Positions 1 through 8,367 of a stretch of 42,270 nt of DNA are shown here, in pieces. The stretch's first letter is position 1. Every line of letters begins with the position of its first letter. The stretch is from Pedobacter borealis DSM 19626 (GTDB lineage: Bacteria > Bacteroidota > Bacteroidia > Sphingobacteriales > Sphingobacteriaceae): assembly GCF_000708285.2 (NCBI RefSeq), contig NZ_JAUG01000038.1:1-42270 (forward strand), read 5' to 3'. The notes beneath the pieces are model-generated. The model was given only the letters and a program-made list of their open reading frames with translations, was not told where the DNA came from and made no database searches. A program made the translations under genes and the position numbers.

Positions 1-44
1 CTGAAAATTATATCTTATTTACGCCTAATCCCGCTTTATCGTCC

Positions 45-100
45 TGCTGAATTTATTTCAGCATCTTTTTAGCGTGAAAGACCCTGAAATAAATTCAGGG
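45..100. repeat. Two REP-like palindromes
   Basis: Two short hairpins lie side by side. One has arms TGCTGAA/TTCAGCA (45-51 and 57-63). The other has arms CCCTGAA/TTCAGGG (82-88 and 94-100). A sequence closely related to the first, gtcctgctgaa followed by ttcagcatct, recurs near 39445-39470, so this is a dispersed intergenic repeat. The rest of 1-280 shows no convincing gene. Confidence 0.6.
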
Positions 101-280
101 TGACGACCGTCTTAACAGAAAACTTGATTAAAACGCCACAAAATGAGATTTAATAATCGAACTCAGGTTGGAAAAAATTAATGAGAATGAGTTTTTGCTC
201 CCTTTTAGGGGTTTGCTTTGACAAAAGTAATTAGATTAAAATAATTATTTTGCTGTAAATCAGTATTTATAAGGTAGGGA

Positions 281-922
281 CTATATGGTAATAAAGTTAT
301 TTTTGATGCCATATACCACTAATCCGGTGCGCGATTTAATATTCAGCTTCGCAAAAAGAGATTCCCGGTAGTTATCTACTGTGCGTGGACTAACATTCAT
401 GAGGTCTGCAATTTCCTTATAAGTAAGTTCGGTACTGCAATATTGTAAAAATGTAAGTTCTCTTGCAGAGAATACTGGTTTTTGATCGCTGTCTTTTAGT
501 GCCACCAAAAGCCTACCAGATACCAGTTCATTTACATAAAAACCTTTATCTACGATTACTTTAATTGCAGTTAGCAGATCGGATGGGGTTGATTCTTTAA
601 GCATATACCCTCCGGCACCGGCTTTAAGCATCCCGATAATCGCTTTTTCATCTTCGAGCATACTTAATGCAAGCACATGTACGTTCGGATGATTCGTTTT
701 AACCCATTTAGTTGCTGCAAAGCCATCCATTACCGGCATATTAATATCCATTAGTACCAGTTGAACGTGTTTGTGGCTGTTTATTTTAGACTGGAGATCT
801 AATCCGTTTACAGCCTCAAACGTGACATTTATTTCGTCAAATTCTTCCAATAGGCTGGCCAATCCGGAACGGAAAAGCGTGTGGTCATCAACAATAGCGA
901 TAGAGATACTTTGTTCTTGCAT
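281..922 (-). CDS. NarL/FixJ-family response regulator
   Basis: Cytoplasmic DNA-binding response regulator of 213 residues, the usual length for the family. The receiver domain spans about residues 6-125, with the acidic pair D12/D13, phospho-acceptor D59 in the VLMDINMP stretch and conserved K109. A LuxR-type helix-turn-helix follows at about 148-210 (SARELTFLQYCS, then YKEIADLMNVSPRTVDNYR). The gene starts 4 bases after the kinase stop and is last in a four-gene minus-strand operon, so the kinase at 927-1718 is its obvious partner. Its targets cannot be read from the sequence. The assignment to the family is secure. Confidence 0.93.
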   Translation of the reverse strand: MQEQSISIAIVDDHTLFRSGLASLLEEFDEINVTFEAVNGLDLQSKINSHKHVQLVLMDINMPVMDGFAATKWVKTNHPNVHVLALSMLEDEKAIIGMLKAGAGGYMLKESTPSDLLTAIKVIVDKGFYVNELVSGRLLVALKDSDQKPVFSARELTFLQYCSTELTYKEIADLMNVSPRTVDNYRESLFAKLNIKSRTGLVVYGIKNNFITI

Positions 923-926
923 ACAA

Positions 927-1718
927 TTAAGGGTATGGAACTTCTATTGAAATGGAAGTGCCTTCGCCTGGAGTCGAATTTAATATTAATTTTCCATTGA
1001 TCATCTCAATTCTTTTATAAATAGAATTTAGTCCCATTCCCGATTTTTTTGATTTAGGTTCTTCAGGGTTAAAACCAATCCCATTTTCGGCAACCCTTAA
1101 ATGTAAAATATGGTCTGCCAGATGCGAATCGATTTGAATATAGGTTGCCTGGGCATGCTTTATGATGTTATTGATGATTTCCTGCAATAAACGAAGAATG
1201 ATTAAATCTTTGTTCGGCGATGTAATTTGCAGATCGATTAATTGGTTGTTGACTTTTAGTTTGTAAGAACCAGCCTTATTCAGCCAGTTAATTTCTTGAT
1301 CTATAGCGTGGCCAATGCCATTTTCTACCAGTTGCTCGCCATGTAATAGTTTTGCCAGCTCCCTTAATTCTTTAATGGATTTGTTAACCAATGCTAATGA
1401 ATTGTCGATTTTATTCCTGGCTTTTTCTCCATCGTTTAAATTTACAGAATTTAAGGTAAGTGTGGTAAGACTGAGCAACTGGCCAACATTATCATGTAAT
1501 TCTGTGGCTATACTTTGCATCGTTTGATCTTGTACTTCAACACGGGTTTGAAGCATTTCGGATTCAAATTTCTGTTTTATAGCTGTCTTTTCGAGAATGT
1601 GATTTTTTCTATACTTTATACTAATCTTAATATAGAATATCAAAAACACGGGCATCAATAAAAAAATCAAAGTAGATATTCCTACTAAGATTGCAATTTG
1701 CGTTGTTTGGCTCTGCAT
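927..1718 (-). CDS. NarL-type sensor histidine kinase (HisKA_3/HATPase)
   Basis: Membrane-anchored histidine kinase. I start it at the ATG at 1718 (263 residues); the longest frame begins at a TTG at 1736. One TM segment covers about residues 4-30, followed by a short coiled region and the HisKA_3 dimerisation helix with phospho-acceptor His75 in the motif ELHDNVGQLLSL. The HATPase domain has an N box (EIINNIIKHA) and a G2 box (GMGLNSI). The G1 box reads ENGIGF where most kinases have DNGxGF, a conservative D-to-E change worth noting. There is no periplasmic sensor domain, so input may come from the 7-TM protein encoded just upstream. The gene overlaps the end of that gene by 34 bases, which suggests translational coupling. 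Confidence 0.9.
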   Translation of the reverse strand: MQSQTTQIAILVGISTLIFLLMPVFLIFYIKISIKYRKNHILEKTAIKQKFESEMLQTRVEVQDQTMQSIATELHDNVGQLLSLTTLTLNSVNLNDGEKARNKIDNSLALVNKSIKELRELAKLLHGEQLVENGIGHAIDQEINWLNKAGSYKLKVNNQLIDLQITSPNKDLIILRLLQEIINNIIKHAQATYIQIDSHLADHILHLRVAENGIGFNPEEPKSKKSGMGLNSIYKRIEMINGKLILNSTPGEGTSISIEVPYP

Positions 1719-2335
1719 ATAAAAGAGTAAGCCCAAAGGCCATATAAAATCCAGTTTAACAGTATGTAGATAGCGTATGTTAGTGGGTAAGGACCAATTT
1801 TGATAGATTTAAATAAGCCAAAGAACAAATTACTGGTGGTACTGCCAAAATAGAAGAACAAAACAGCGGTTAGCCACCAAAATTCTGAGTGATATGTGAT
1901 ATCTAATAGGTGCTCGTCCCTAAGTAGTAAGTAATAATAGTAAAGGCAGTACAGCACAAAAATAACCGACATTACACTTACAGTAATCGAATTGAAAGCA
2001 AAAACCCCATTTTTTATAAAAACAGCAAAATATGTGGTGTAGATAATAATGCTGCTAATTAAAAAAATGGGTTTAGGGTTAATGTATTTTTTAAAACAAT
2101 TATACAATCCATAAGAGATAAAACCTGCCTCAAAAAAAACAAATACATTATATACCCAAAGATTGTTTTTGTATTTAGCACCAATATACTGGCCGAAATA
2201 CTCTGTACAACATACAAATGCAAGATACGCCAAGGTTATAGTCCAAAAACTTTGTTTATCCTTGCTTAGAAAAAATATAGCAATTATTAAACATACAAGT
2301 TCAACTGAGGTTACAGGATCTATAATCTTGATCAT
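1685..2335 (-). CDS. Seven-TM integral membrane protein of unknown function
   Basis: A 216-residue, strongly hydrophobic protein with about seven predicted membrane segments (roughly residues 8-24, 30-52, 58-81, 89-107, 117-138, 152-175 and 183-208) and a short basic tail. I recognise no catalytic motif. The gene lies between the Cys-tailed protein (8-base gap) and the histidine kinase (overlap). The kinase has no sensor domain, so a role as sensor or accessory subunit of the two-component system is plausible. That is inference from position only. Confidence 0.75.
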   Translation of the reverse strand: MIKIIDPVTSVELVCLIIAIFFLSKDKQSFWTITLAYLAFVCCTEYFGQYIGAKYKNNLWVYNVFVFFEAGFISYGLYNCFKKYINPKPIFLISSIIIYTTYFAVFIKNGVFAFNSITVSVMSVIFVLYCLYYYYLLLRDEHLLDITYHSEFWWLTAVLFFYFGSTTSNLFFGLFKSIKIGPYPLTYAIYILLNWILYGLWAYSFICRAKQRKLQS

Positions 2336-2343
2336 TCTTTATA

Positions 2344-2712
2344 TTATAGACAAGTTCCATTACATACTTCAGGGCACATTTCTCCCCTGTTTTCGATATC
2401 ATCCAGGTCATCTCTGTGTTCGTCATCATTGCTTATACTTGGCAGTGTAGGCACTAATAGTAAGGTATTTCGGCCTTCGTATGTTTTTGGCAAACCTTCA
2501 AGTGAGTCGGGGGTGTATTGTCCAAAATAAATTCTCAATCCATCATATTTCCCTTCGCTCATTGATTTTGCCATTTCTAAAATCTGTTCTGCCGGAAACC
2601 ATACGGCTTTCGTGTAAGATTTTGGAAATTTCCTGGCTTCTTCTGTGTAGGCATTAACCATTGCCTGCGCAACCTTCTTATCGATAGGTTCCGAATTAAA
2701 TTTTTTGATCAT
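2344..2712 (-). CDS. Small hypothetical protein with Cys-rich C-terminus
   Basis: I place the start at the ATG at 2712 (122 residues). The longer frame from 2808 adds a segment that does not resemble coding sequence and has no better start. The protein has no signal peptide or TM segment. The body is mixed charged (residues about 1-95), an acidic run follows (NDDEHRDDLDDIE), and the tail ends CPEVCNGTCL with three cysteines in the last ten residues, a possible metal or redox site. It is first in the operon leading to the 7-TM protein, kinase and response regulator. I do not recognise the family. Confidence 0.65.
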   Translation of the reverse strand: MIKKFNSEPIDKKVAQAMVNAYTEEARKFPKSYTKAVWFPAEQILEMAKSMSEGKYDGLRIYFGQYTPDSLEGLPKTYEGRNTLLLVPTLPSISNDDEHRDDLDDIENRGEMCPEVCNGTCL

Positions 2713-2925
2713 AAAAGTTAAAAGTTTGATTTTCTCTAAAAATCGATAATAATAAGGGTTTCGGCAAGAGCTATTTGCAATTAAAATACCGTAAAAATAC
2801 CCTTTCATTTAAGGCGTTTTGCGCTAGCGCCGAATTGCGACGTACCACTACTTTTGGTATACAATAACAGCTGAATAATTTGTGATTGTAAAAAGATGAA
2901 TGCCCTGGGCCTATTGAAACAAATA

Positions 2926-2958
2926 TTTTGAACTTATTTTAAAATAAGTCTAATTTTT
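2926..2958 (+). promoter_or_regulatory. Candidate promoter with 18-bp palindrome for the LuxR solo
   Basis: A TTTTG (-33 class) at 2926-2930 and TAATTTTT (-7 class, lacking the final G) at 2951-2958 are 20 bases apart. The spacer holds a perfect palindrome, ACTTATTTT joined to AAAATAAGT (2932-2949). A dimeric regulator bound there would cover the promoter. The LuxR-type solo at 3006 is the nearest candidate; the divergent signalling operon could also be a target. Confidence 0.4.
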
Positions 2959-3005
2959 TAATAAAGCTTGATTATAGAAACATTAACCCTTTAATTCTTT
3001 CAAAA

Positions 3006-3236
3006 ATGACAAATAATATCCTGCTACGGGAAAATCACAGTTCGATCAGCGAAAGGGAAGTTGAAATTGTACACCTGTTATCGATGGGTTACAACAGTAA
3101 AGAAATTGGCGAAATGCTTTTTATTAGCGAGCATACCGTTAATACGCACCGAAGAAATATGGTAAGAAAGCTCGATCTTAAAAATTCTTATCAATTAATT
3201 GTTTGGGCCTTTAAAGAAAGAATATTATCCTTTTAA
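3006..3236 (+). CDS. Stand-alone LuxR-type HTH regulator
   Basis: A 76-residue protein consisting almost entirely of a LuxR/GerE helix-turn-helix domain (ISEREVEIVHLLSMG, then SKEIGEMLFISEHTVNTHRRN, residues about 13-70) with no receiver or ligand-binding domain. It is complete: the ATG is clear and the stop is followed by a good terminator. It diverges from the operon at 281-2712 and may cross-regulate it. HTH-only proteins of this kind are common in Bacteroidota, and the function of this one is unknown. Confidence 0.85.
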   Translation: MTNNILLRENHSSISEREVEIVHLLSMGYNSKEIGEMLFISEHTVNTHRRNMVRKLDLKNSYQLIVWAFKERILSF

Positions 3237-3273
3237 GGATTAAAATACGCATAACCTCTCATTTCTAAACAGC

Positions 3274-3320
3274 AAAGCTTGCTATTTGATACTAAAGTCA
3301 AATCAGCAGGCTTTTGTTTT
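3274..3320 (+). terminator. Intrinsic terminator after the LuxR solo
   Basis: A long stem pairs AAAGCTTGCTATTTGA (3274-3289) with the matching arm from 3298 to about 3313, with one bulge and one G-U pair. The U-rich stretch TTTTGTTTT follows on the plus strand. Confidence 0.6.
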
Positions 3321-3345
3321 AGTGTCTTTTATGAAGTCGCACTAG

Positions 3346-4143
3346 CTATTTTATGCTCTTTTTGGTTACAATAAAATAGCCAATAATGAAAAGAACCAAA
3401 GCATAAATCAAGCTTGTCCATATTTCCTGCGTAAAAACCGGAAAATCCAGCGGATCGCCTCCTTTTTTTACCTTGGTCATCTTTAAAGACAGAGCAGGTA
3501 ATGAATAAGGGATCAGGTAAGCATATTTCCACCCTACATTTGCGGTAATAATGCCCATAATGGTTCCAATAAAGCCAATGCCCATCGGCTTAAGAAAATC
3601 ACTCCATAGCAAGCTTAATATGAACTGTAGCGATAAAATGCCTAAAGATGATAAGAATAATTTGCCGTAAGAGTTAACCAGGATATTTAGCGGGTTGTAC
3701 TGATTAAAATTAAGCTTAGGCACCAATACCTGTAATAAGTGGCCAAAGGCGTAGGTAAGTGTAGCAAATAAGAATAAGCAGATAAATATTAACAACACAG
3801 CATACAGGTATTTTGCCGCATAAATCGAAAATTTATTTAAGGGTTGGGCAAATAACATTTTCCAGGTATCGTTCTTATGTTCGATGTTATTGACCGAAAA
3901 GGCCATGAATATAACATAGAAGGGCATTATTAAGAATCCCATTACGCCAAGTGCTGCACCACTGTAATGTGCCCATAATACCATTGGAGGATAATGGTTG
4001 GCGATGATTTTCTCAGCGTCGGAATAAAAACCAAAGCTGATCAACCCGCATATAATAACGGGTAATAATATAGCTGCCCAGAAAGCTAAGGTTTTTCTGG
4101 ATTTGTAAAATTCTGATACTAAAGAAATATAAAGAGCGTACAT
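3346..4143 (-). CDS. ABC-2 type transporter permease
   Basis: Integral membrane subunit of an ABC exporter. The start is the ATG at 4143 (265 residues), one base after the stop of the ATPase gene; the longer frame opens with a TTG inside the ATPase gene. About six membrane segments are visible (roughly residues 20-40, 60-85, 105-130, 160-185, 195-215 and 240-260), the layout of the ABC2_membrane_4 group that includes antibiotic- and lantibiotic-immunity permeases. The substrate cannot be told. It is co-transcribed with the ATPase and a small membrane protein. Confidence 0.85.
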   Translation of the reverse strand: MYALYISLVSEFYKSRKTLAFWAAILLPVIICGLISFGFYSDAEKIIANHYPPMVLWAHYSGAALGVMGFLIMPFYVIFMAFSVNNIEHKNDTWKMLFAQPLNKFSIYAAKYLYAVLLIFICLFLFATLTYAFGHLLQVLVPKLNFNQYNPLNILVNSYGKLFLSSLGILSLQFILSLLWSDFLKPMGIGFIGTIMGIITANVGWKYAYLIPYSLPALSLKMTKVKKGGDPLDFPVFTQEIWTSLIYALVLFIIGYFIVTKKSIK

Positions 4144-4144
4144 G

Positions 4145-5053
4145 TTAGTTTGTTTTGGTAATATCAAGGAATAAATTTTCGAGGTCTTTTCTTTGCTGGT
4201 AAAGACTGCTCACCGTAAAGCCATTTTGGATAAGTAATGTATTTAGTTCTCCACTTTTTTGTGATGAAGTAAATGGTATAGTAATTATCTTTTCGGTTTT
4301 TGCTATAATTTCATAACCCGACTTTGTTAAAAGGGAACTTGCACTTTCGATCTTGTCGACTTCAATTTCGAGCACAGGTTTGCTCAGTAAATGAAGTTCG
4401 TTAATCGTACCCTGAAATAATAATTGACCTTTATTTATAATGCCAACATGGGTTGCTGTTCTTTCTATTTCTGCCAATAGGTGGCTTGAAACCAATATTG
4501 TTTTTTGGTGTTTTGTAGCTAAATCGATCATGAGGTTCCGGACCTCAATAATGCCATTTGGATCTAAGCCATTTGTAGGCTCATCCAGCAGGAGTAATTC
4601 GGGGTCTGAAATTAGTGCTTGCGCAATGCCTAGCCGTTGTTTCATACCTAACGAATATTTACTGGCTTTTTTATTTGCAGCTTCTGTCAAACCTACTAGC
4701 GACAGCATTTCATCAGCTTTCGTTTTTTTTATGCCTAACAGAATACAGCGGTTAATGAGGTTTTCTTTCCCTGTTAAATGGCCATAAATGGCTGGTTGTT
4801 CTACCAGGGCACCTATGCGTTTAAGGGTAGCTATGCGATTACTGTTTATTTCTTTACCGAATATAAAAACCTGATCGGATGGCGATTTGAGCAGGTTAAG
4901 CAAAATTTTTATAGTGGTTGTTTTTCCCGCTCCATTTGGACCTAAGAAGCCGTAAATACTGCCTTTTGGTACTTGTAATGAAAGATCTTTTACAATAACC
5001 TGGTTGCCGAAGTTAAAGTTTAAACCTACAGTTTCGATAGCGTAATTACCCAT
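4145..5053 (-). CDS. ABC transporter ATP-binding protein
   Basis: ATPase of 302 residues that powers the adjacent permease. Walker A GPNGAGKT is at residues 38-45, the Q-loop glutamine at about 86, a signature of the form YSLGMKQR at 133-140, Walker B LLLLDEP around 153-159 with catalytic Glu158, and the H-loop His at 191. The C-terminal extension after about residue 215 is typical of BcrA/drug-immunity type exporters. The order is small membrane protein, ATPase, permease, with 1- to 4-base gaps, so one operon is likely. It faces a LytS/LytTR pair across a 260-base divergent region; a regulatory link is possible but unproven. Confidence 0.93.
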   Translation of the reverse strand: MGNYAIETVGLNFNFGNQVIVKDLSLQVPKGSIYGFLGPNGAGKTTTIKILLNLLKSPSDQVFIFGKEINSNRIATLKRIGALVEQPAIYGHLTGKENLINRCILLGIKKTKADEMLSLVGLTEAANKKASKYSLGMKQRLGIAQALISDPELLLLDEPTNGLDPNGIIEVRNLMIDLATKHQKTILVSSHLLAEIERTATHVGIINKGQLLFQGTINELHLLSKPVLEIEVDKIESASSLLTKSGYEIIAKTEKIITIPFTSSQKSGELNTLLIQNGFTVSSLYQQRKDLENLFLDITKTN

Positions 5054-5057
5054 GTTT

Positions 5058-5315
5058 CTATTTGAAAATAGCAGTTACTTGTTTCACAATAGAACCGGAT
5101 GTTTTTGTAGGTTTTACAACTATTTCTGCATCATTCTGATTGGTGCTAACGGTAAGTGTTAAAATAATCATCATAAATACAGGTAATAATAAAAGTAAAA
5201 ATGGTGATGTGTTTGCTAACTTTTTCATGATCGATAGTTTTATTTGAGCGGTTGCGAAAATACCATCAGTAATTACTGTTTGATTTTTTAAGTTGATTGC
5301 TGATGATGTTTTCAT
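5058..5315 (-). CDS. Small single-pass membrane protein of the ABC operon
   Basis: From the ATG at 5315 the product has 85 residues. A second possible start is the ATG at 5228, giving a 56-residue protein beginning MKKLANTSPF. The long frame from 5339 begins at TTG and is not preferred. Either way there is one hydrophobic segment (LLLLLPVFMMIILTLTV) and a short polar C-terminal tail. The gene ends 4 bases before the ATPase gene and so belongs to its operon, perhaps as an accessory subunit. I do not recognise the family. Confidence 0.55.
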   Translation of the reverse strand: MKTSSAINLKNQTVITDGIFATAQIKLSIMKKLANTSPFLLLLLPVFMMIILTLTVSTNQNDAEIVVKPTKTSGSIVKQVTAIFK

Positions 5316-5578
5316 TTTGTTTTCGTTTTGATGATTCAAAGAAACTCAAGAAAAACAACCTGCTAAAATCTATTATACCAAGTGTTCAAGATTCTAGATC
5401 AACAGACATTTTTGGCGTTTGTCGATAAAATTTGCCTATTGGGCCGTTGGTAGAAAAAAAATGCCCGTTGGTAGATTGTGTAAGTAAATCGATAAAACTT
5501 TATTTATTTTGGATGCATGAAGTTAATATGTGTCTATTAAACGGATATCAGCTTTCATAACCATTTAATATATTTCTA

Positions 5579-6613
5579 ATGAAACAAAGTAAGGGGCCTT
5601 TAATATTACATGCTATTTTTTGGACAATTATTGTAATGCTAATTGTTGGGATGAATATTTTTGATACTTCAATACATACAGCTAAAGATTATTTTATCAG
5701 CTATGTGGTATATGGAATAATCAATATTTCAATTTTCTACATTAATTATATTTTCTTAATTCCTGAACTGATCAAGAAGAGGAAGAAATATTTTATATAC
5801 GTATTAGCATTTCTATTATTAATTGCGGTATCTGTTGTTGCTAAAACAGCCATAGCGGTATTGTATCCGGATGATGTGTTAACTGCAGTAAATGCCAAAG
5901 GAAAACGTATGGACATACCTGTTCATAATTTTGTGATCATGGTTACTTTCCTTTCAGGTTTTTTCTTAATCTGCAGCTGTATTATCAAATTTACGATCGA
6001 TTGGTTTGCAAGCGAAAGGATCCAACGTAACCTAGAAAGCGAACGCCGCGAAATGGAGCTTCAGTTTTTAAAATCGCAGTTAAACCCACACTTTCTTTTT
6101 AATTCGCTTAATAATATCTATTCATTGGCCTATCAAAAATCGGATAAAACAGCCGATGCCATTATGAAGCTTTCGGAAATTATGCGTTACATGATTTATG
6201 AGAGCAATACACCAACAGTAGCGCTTAGTAAGGAAGTAGATTATTTAACCAGTTATATCGAACTGCAAAAAATAAGGTTTAAAGATGGCGCCTATATCGA
6301 GCTTACTTTAAACGGTGAAATTGACAATCAAAAAATTGTTCCTTTAATGTTGATTTCATTTGTAGAAAATGCATTTAAACATGGTGTAGTAACCGATCCG
6401 GCCGAACCGGTAAAAATTAACATCATTGCCAACCAGAAGATTTTGCATTTTAGTGTAGTGAATAAAAAGAACCAACAGAATAAAGATGCGCAGGGAGGAG
6501 TTGGTTTAACCAATGTAGAACGACGGTTACAATTGGTTTACCCTGACAGATATAAATTAAATGTTGTAAATTCGGCTACTCATTATACCTGTGAACTGAT
6601 GATTGACATATAA
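5579..6613 (+). CDS. LytS-type sensor histidine kinase
   Basis: A 344-residue membrane kinase. Four TM segments lie in residues about 8-25, 38-60, 70-95 and 118-140, followed by a linker and the His_kinase (PF06580) domain with phospho-acceptor His171 in the conserved block QLNPHFLFNSLNNI (167-180). The ATP-binding part shows the N box FVENAFKHG and a glycine box GGVGLTNVERRL. No separate ligand-binding domain is present, so the TM bundle may be the sensor. The LytTR regulator follows 54 bases downstream. The ABC operon is transcribed the other way from the same intergenic region. Confidence 0.93.
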   Translation: MKQSKGPLILHAIFWTIIVMLIVGMNIFDTSIHTAKDYFISYVVYGIINISIFYINYIFLIPELIKKRKKYFIYVLAFLLLIAVSVVAKTAIAVLYPDDVLTAVNAKGKRMDIPVHNFVIMVTFLSGFFLICSCIIKFTIDWFASERIQRNLESERREMELQFLKSQLNPHFLFNSLNNIYSLAYQKSDKTADAIMKLSEIMRYMIYESNTPTVALSKEVDYLTSYIELQKIRFKDGAYIELTLNGEIDNQKIVPLMLISFVENAFKHGVVTDPAEPVKINIIANQKILHFSVVNKKNQQNKDAQGGVGLTNVERRLQLVYPDRYKLNVVNSATHYTCELMIDI

Positions 6614-6667
6614 TCCGATACCAAACATAAACCGGATAAAAATCATTAATTAAAATAATAACCTAAA

Positions 6668-7417
6668 ATGAACTTAAACTGTATTGTTGTTGATGATGAG
6701 CCTTTAGCGCTTGATATTTTACAGGATTATATTTCGAAAGTGCCTTTTTTAACTATGGTTAAAAGGTGCGAAAACCCTATTGAAGCTTTGCAGATTGTTC
6801 AGGGCGGAGGGATTGATCTTGTGTTTTTAGATATTCAAATGCCTGAGCTGACCGGAATCCAGTTTTTAAAAATTGCTGGGAATAAATGCCACTACATATT
6901 AACTACCGCTTACCCACAATATGCTTTAGAAAGTTATGACCTAAATGTTTCGGATTACCTGTTAAAGCCAATTGCATTCGACCGTTTTTATAAAGCGGTA
7001 GAAAAAGTACATAATCAGGTAAAACCGGTTGAAGCTCCTGCAAGTGTAGCGCAGCCCATTGTTACGCCTGCACCGTTTTCTGGTTCGGCAAATCCTGTGC
7101 AAGATTATATTTTCGTTAAAACAGAACATAAGATTCAAAAAATCTATTTGCACAATATTTTATTCATCGAAGGCTTAAAAGATTATATCTCGATTTTTAC
7201 AAAAGATGAGCGTGTAATTACGCTACAGAGTATGAAGAAGATGGAAGAAGCTTTGCCTCAAGGTCAGTTTATCAGGGTGCACAAATCTTATATTGTGGCT
7301 GTTGATAAAATTGAAAGTATTGAGCGTAGCCGCATTACCATTAATCAAAAGATTATCCCTGTTGGCGATACTTACCGCGATGAATTTTTCAGGGTGATCG
7401 GAAATAAGAACATTTAG
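6668..7417 (+). CDS. LytTR-family response regulator
   Basis: A 249-residue regulator with an N-terminal receiver domain (about 1-118: acidic pocket D9/D10, phospho-acceptor D55 in FLDIQMP, conserved K100) and a C-terminal LytTR DNA-binding domain (about 145-245: VKTEHKIQKIYLHNILFIEG, later FIRVHKSYIVAVDKI). A proline/alanine-rich linker (about 120-140) joins them. It is the partner of the LytS-type kinase encoded just upstream. Candidate targets include the divergent ABC operon; this is inferred from position. Confidence 0.94.
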   Translation: MNLNCIVVDDEPLALDILQDYISKVPFLTMVKRCENPIEALQIVQGGGIDLVFLDIQMPELTGIQFLKIAGNKCHYILTTAYPQYALESYDLNVSDYLLKPIAFDRFYKAVEKVHNQVKPVEAPASVAQPIVTPAPFSGSANPVQDYIFVKTEHKIQKIYLHNILFIEGLKDYISIFTKDERVITLQSMKKMEEALPQGQFIRVHKSYIVAVDKIESIERSRITINQKIIPVGDTYRDEFFRVIGNKNI

Positions 7418-7439
7418 AGCGTTAGGCGCTTAATCAGTT

Positions 7440-7545
7440 CAAACAATTAACCTTTTAATTGCCACGGAAGCACAGAAACCACGGAATGATCCTGCCGCGA
7501 TTGTCATCCTGAGCGGAGTCGAAGGATCTTTAAAGAGGGGGTTGA
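7440..7545. repeat. Dispersed intergenic repeat
   Basis: The stretch contains gtcatcctgagcggagtcg followed by aaggatct, a sequence type seen again in variant form near 26650-26680 (complement of gattcttcgctttgctcagaatgac). It lies between convergent genes and looks non-coding. An open frame over it on the plus strand has no coding character. Confidence 0.5.
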
Positions 7546-7575
7546 GGTGAATAATGTTGTACAGCTTAATGGAGA

Positions 7576-8331
7576 CTACACAGCAGGCTGCGCCATTGGC
7601 TGGCCTAAAACTTTCCTGATTTCGTTTTCTACTTCTAGCGTGATATCATTTGGCGTTTTTATGCCTGGTTCTATCGGTTTTAAAACGGTCCATTTTAGCG
7701 CATTGCCAGTGGTTAATGGAAACATGCCAAAGCGAACAATTTTCCACGAATTTTCTATAGCCACCGGAACGACCAAAGCATTGGGTACTACTTTTAATAT
7801 GGTAGCAATACCTCCAAATTGGAATGTTTTCAGCTGACCATCTTTCGCCCGGGTTCCCTCCGGGAAAATAACAGTACTCCAGTTGTTTTCTTTCATTCTA
7901 CGGCCAAGTTTAATGATTTCGGAAATGGCCTGTTTGTTATCTTTTCGGTTGATGTTTGCCCCACCGCCTAAACGCAGGTTAATGGATATGGATGGAATAC
8001 CTTTGGTAAGCTCAATTTTAGAGATAAATTTTGCACTGTGTTTTCTTAAAAACCAAATTAACGATGGGATATCGTACATGCTTTGGTGGTTTGCGGCAAA
8101 AATAATTGGTCTATCTGTAGGTAAATCGTATTCATTCTTAAAACTGATTGAATTGAATAGAAAGATCTGGCAGTAGGTTAGGAAAAAGTTAAGGATATCT
8201 ACCGAAACTTTATGCGCTTTATAACCAAAAAGCTTAAAGCAAATCCACTGTATAGGATGGAAGATACAAAGTGTTAATCCAAAGAAAATATAAAAAATAG
8301 GGCTTAAAATATATCCGAAAAGCTTGCTCAT
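7576..8331 (-). CDS. 1-acyl-sn-glycerol-3-phosphate acyltransferase
   Basis: PlsC-family acyltransferase of 251 residues. It would transfer an acyl chain to lysophosphatidic acid to make phosphatidic acid for membrane lipids. An N-terminal hydrophobic region (about 5-60) anchors it to the inner membrane. The catalytic block NHQSMYD has the HX4D pair His82/Asp87, and the substrate block FPEGTR is at 156-161. Related PlsC paralogues can act on other lipids such as ornithine lipids, so the exact acceptor is not certain. A TATCTTTG box lies 20 bases before the ATG. Confidence 0.9.
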   Translation of the reverse strand: MSKLFGYILSPIFYIFFGLTLCIFHPIQWICFKLFGYKAHKVSVDILNFFLTYCQIFLFNSISFKNEYDLPTDRPIIFAANHQSMYDIPSLIWFLRKHSAKFISKIELTKGIPSISINLRLGGGANINRKDNKQAISEIIKLGRRMKENNWSTVIFPEGTRAKDGQLKTFQFGGIATILKVVPNALVVPVAIENSWKIVRFGMFPLTTGNALKWTVLKPIEPGIKTPNDITLEVENEIRKVLGQPMAQPAV

Positions 8332-8351
8332 CTGGTTGATTTAATAGATGG

Positions 8352-8359
8352 CAAAGATA
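8352..8359 (-). promoter_or_regulatory. -7 box before plsC homologue
   Basis: TATCTTTG on the minus strand matches TAnnTTTG exactly and sits 20 bases before the ATG at 8331. No clear -33 TTG is present at the usual distance. Confidence 0.4.
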
Positions 8360-8367
8360 ATAATAAA

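Noticed and set aside
1719..1736. TTG start extending the histidine kinase
   Set aside because: The ATG at 1718 is in frame and close to the TM segment; the TTG deepens the overlap with the upstream gene.
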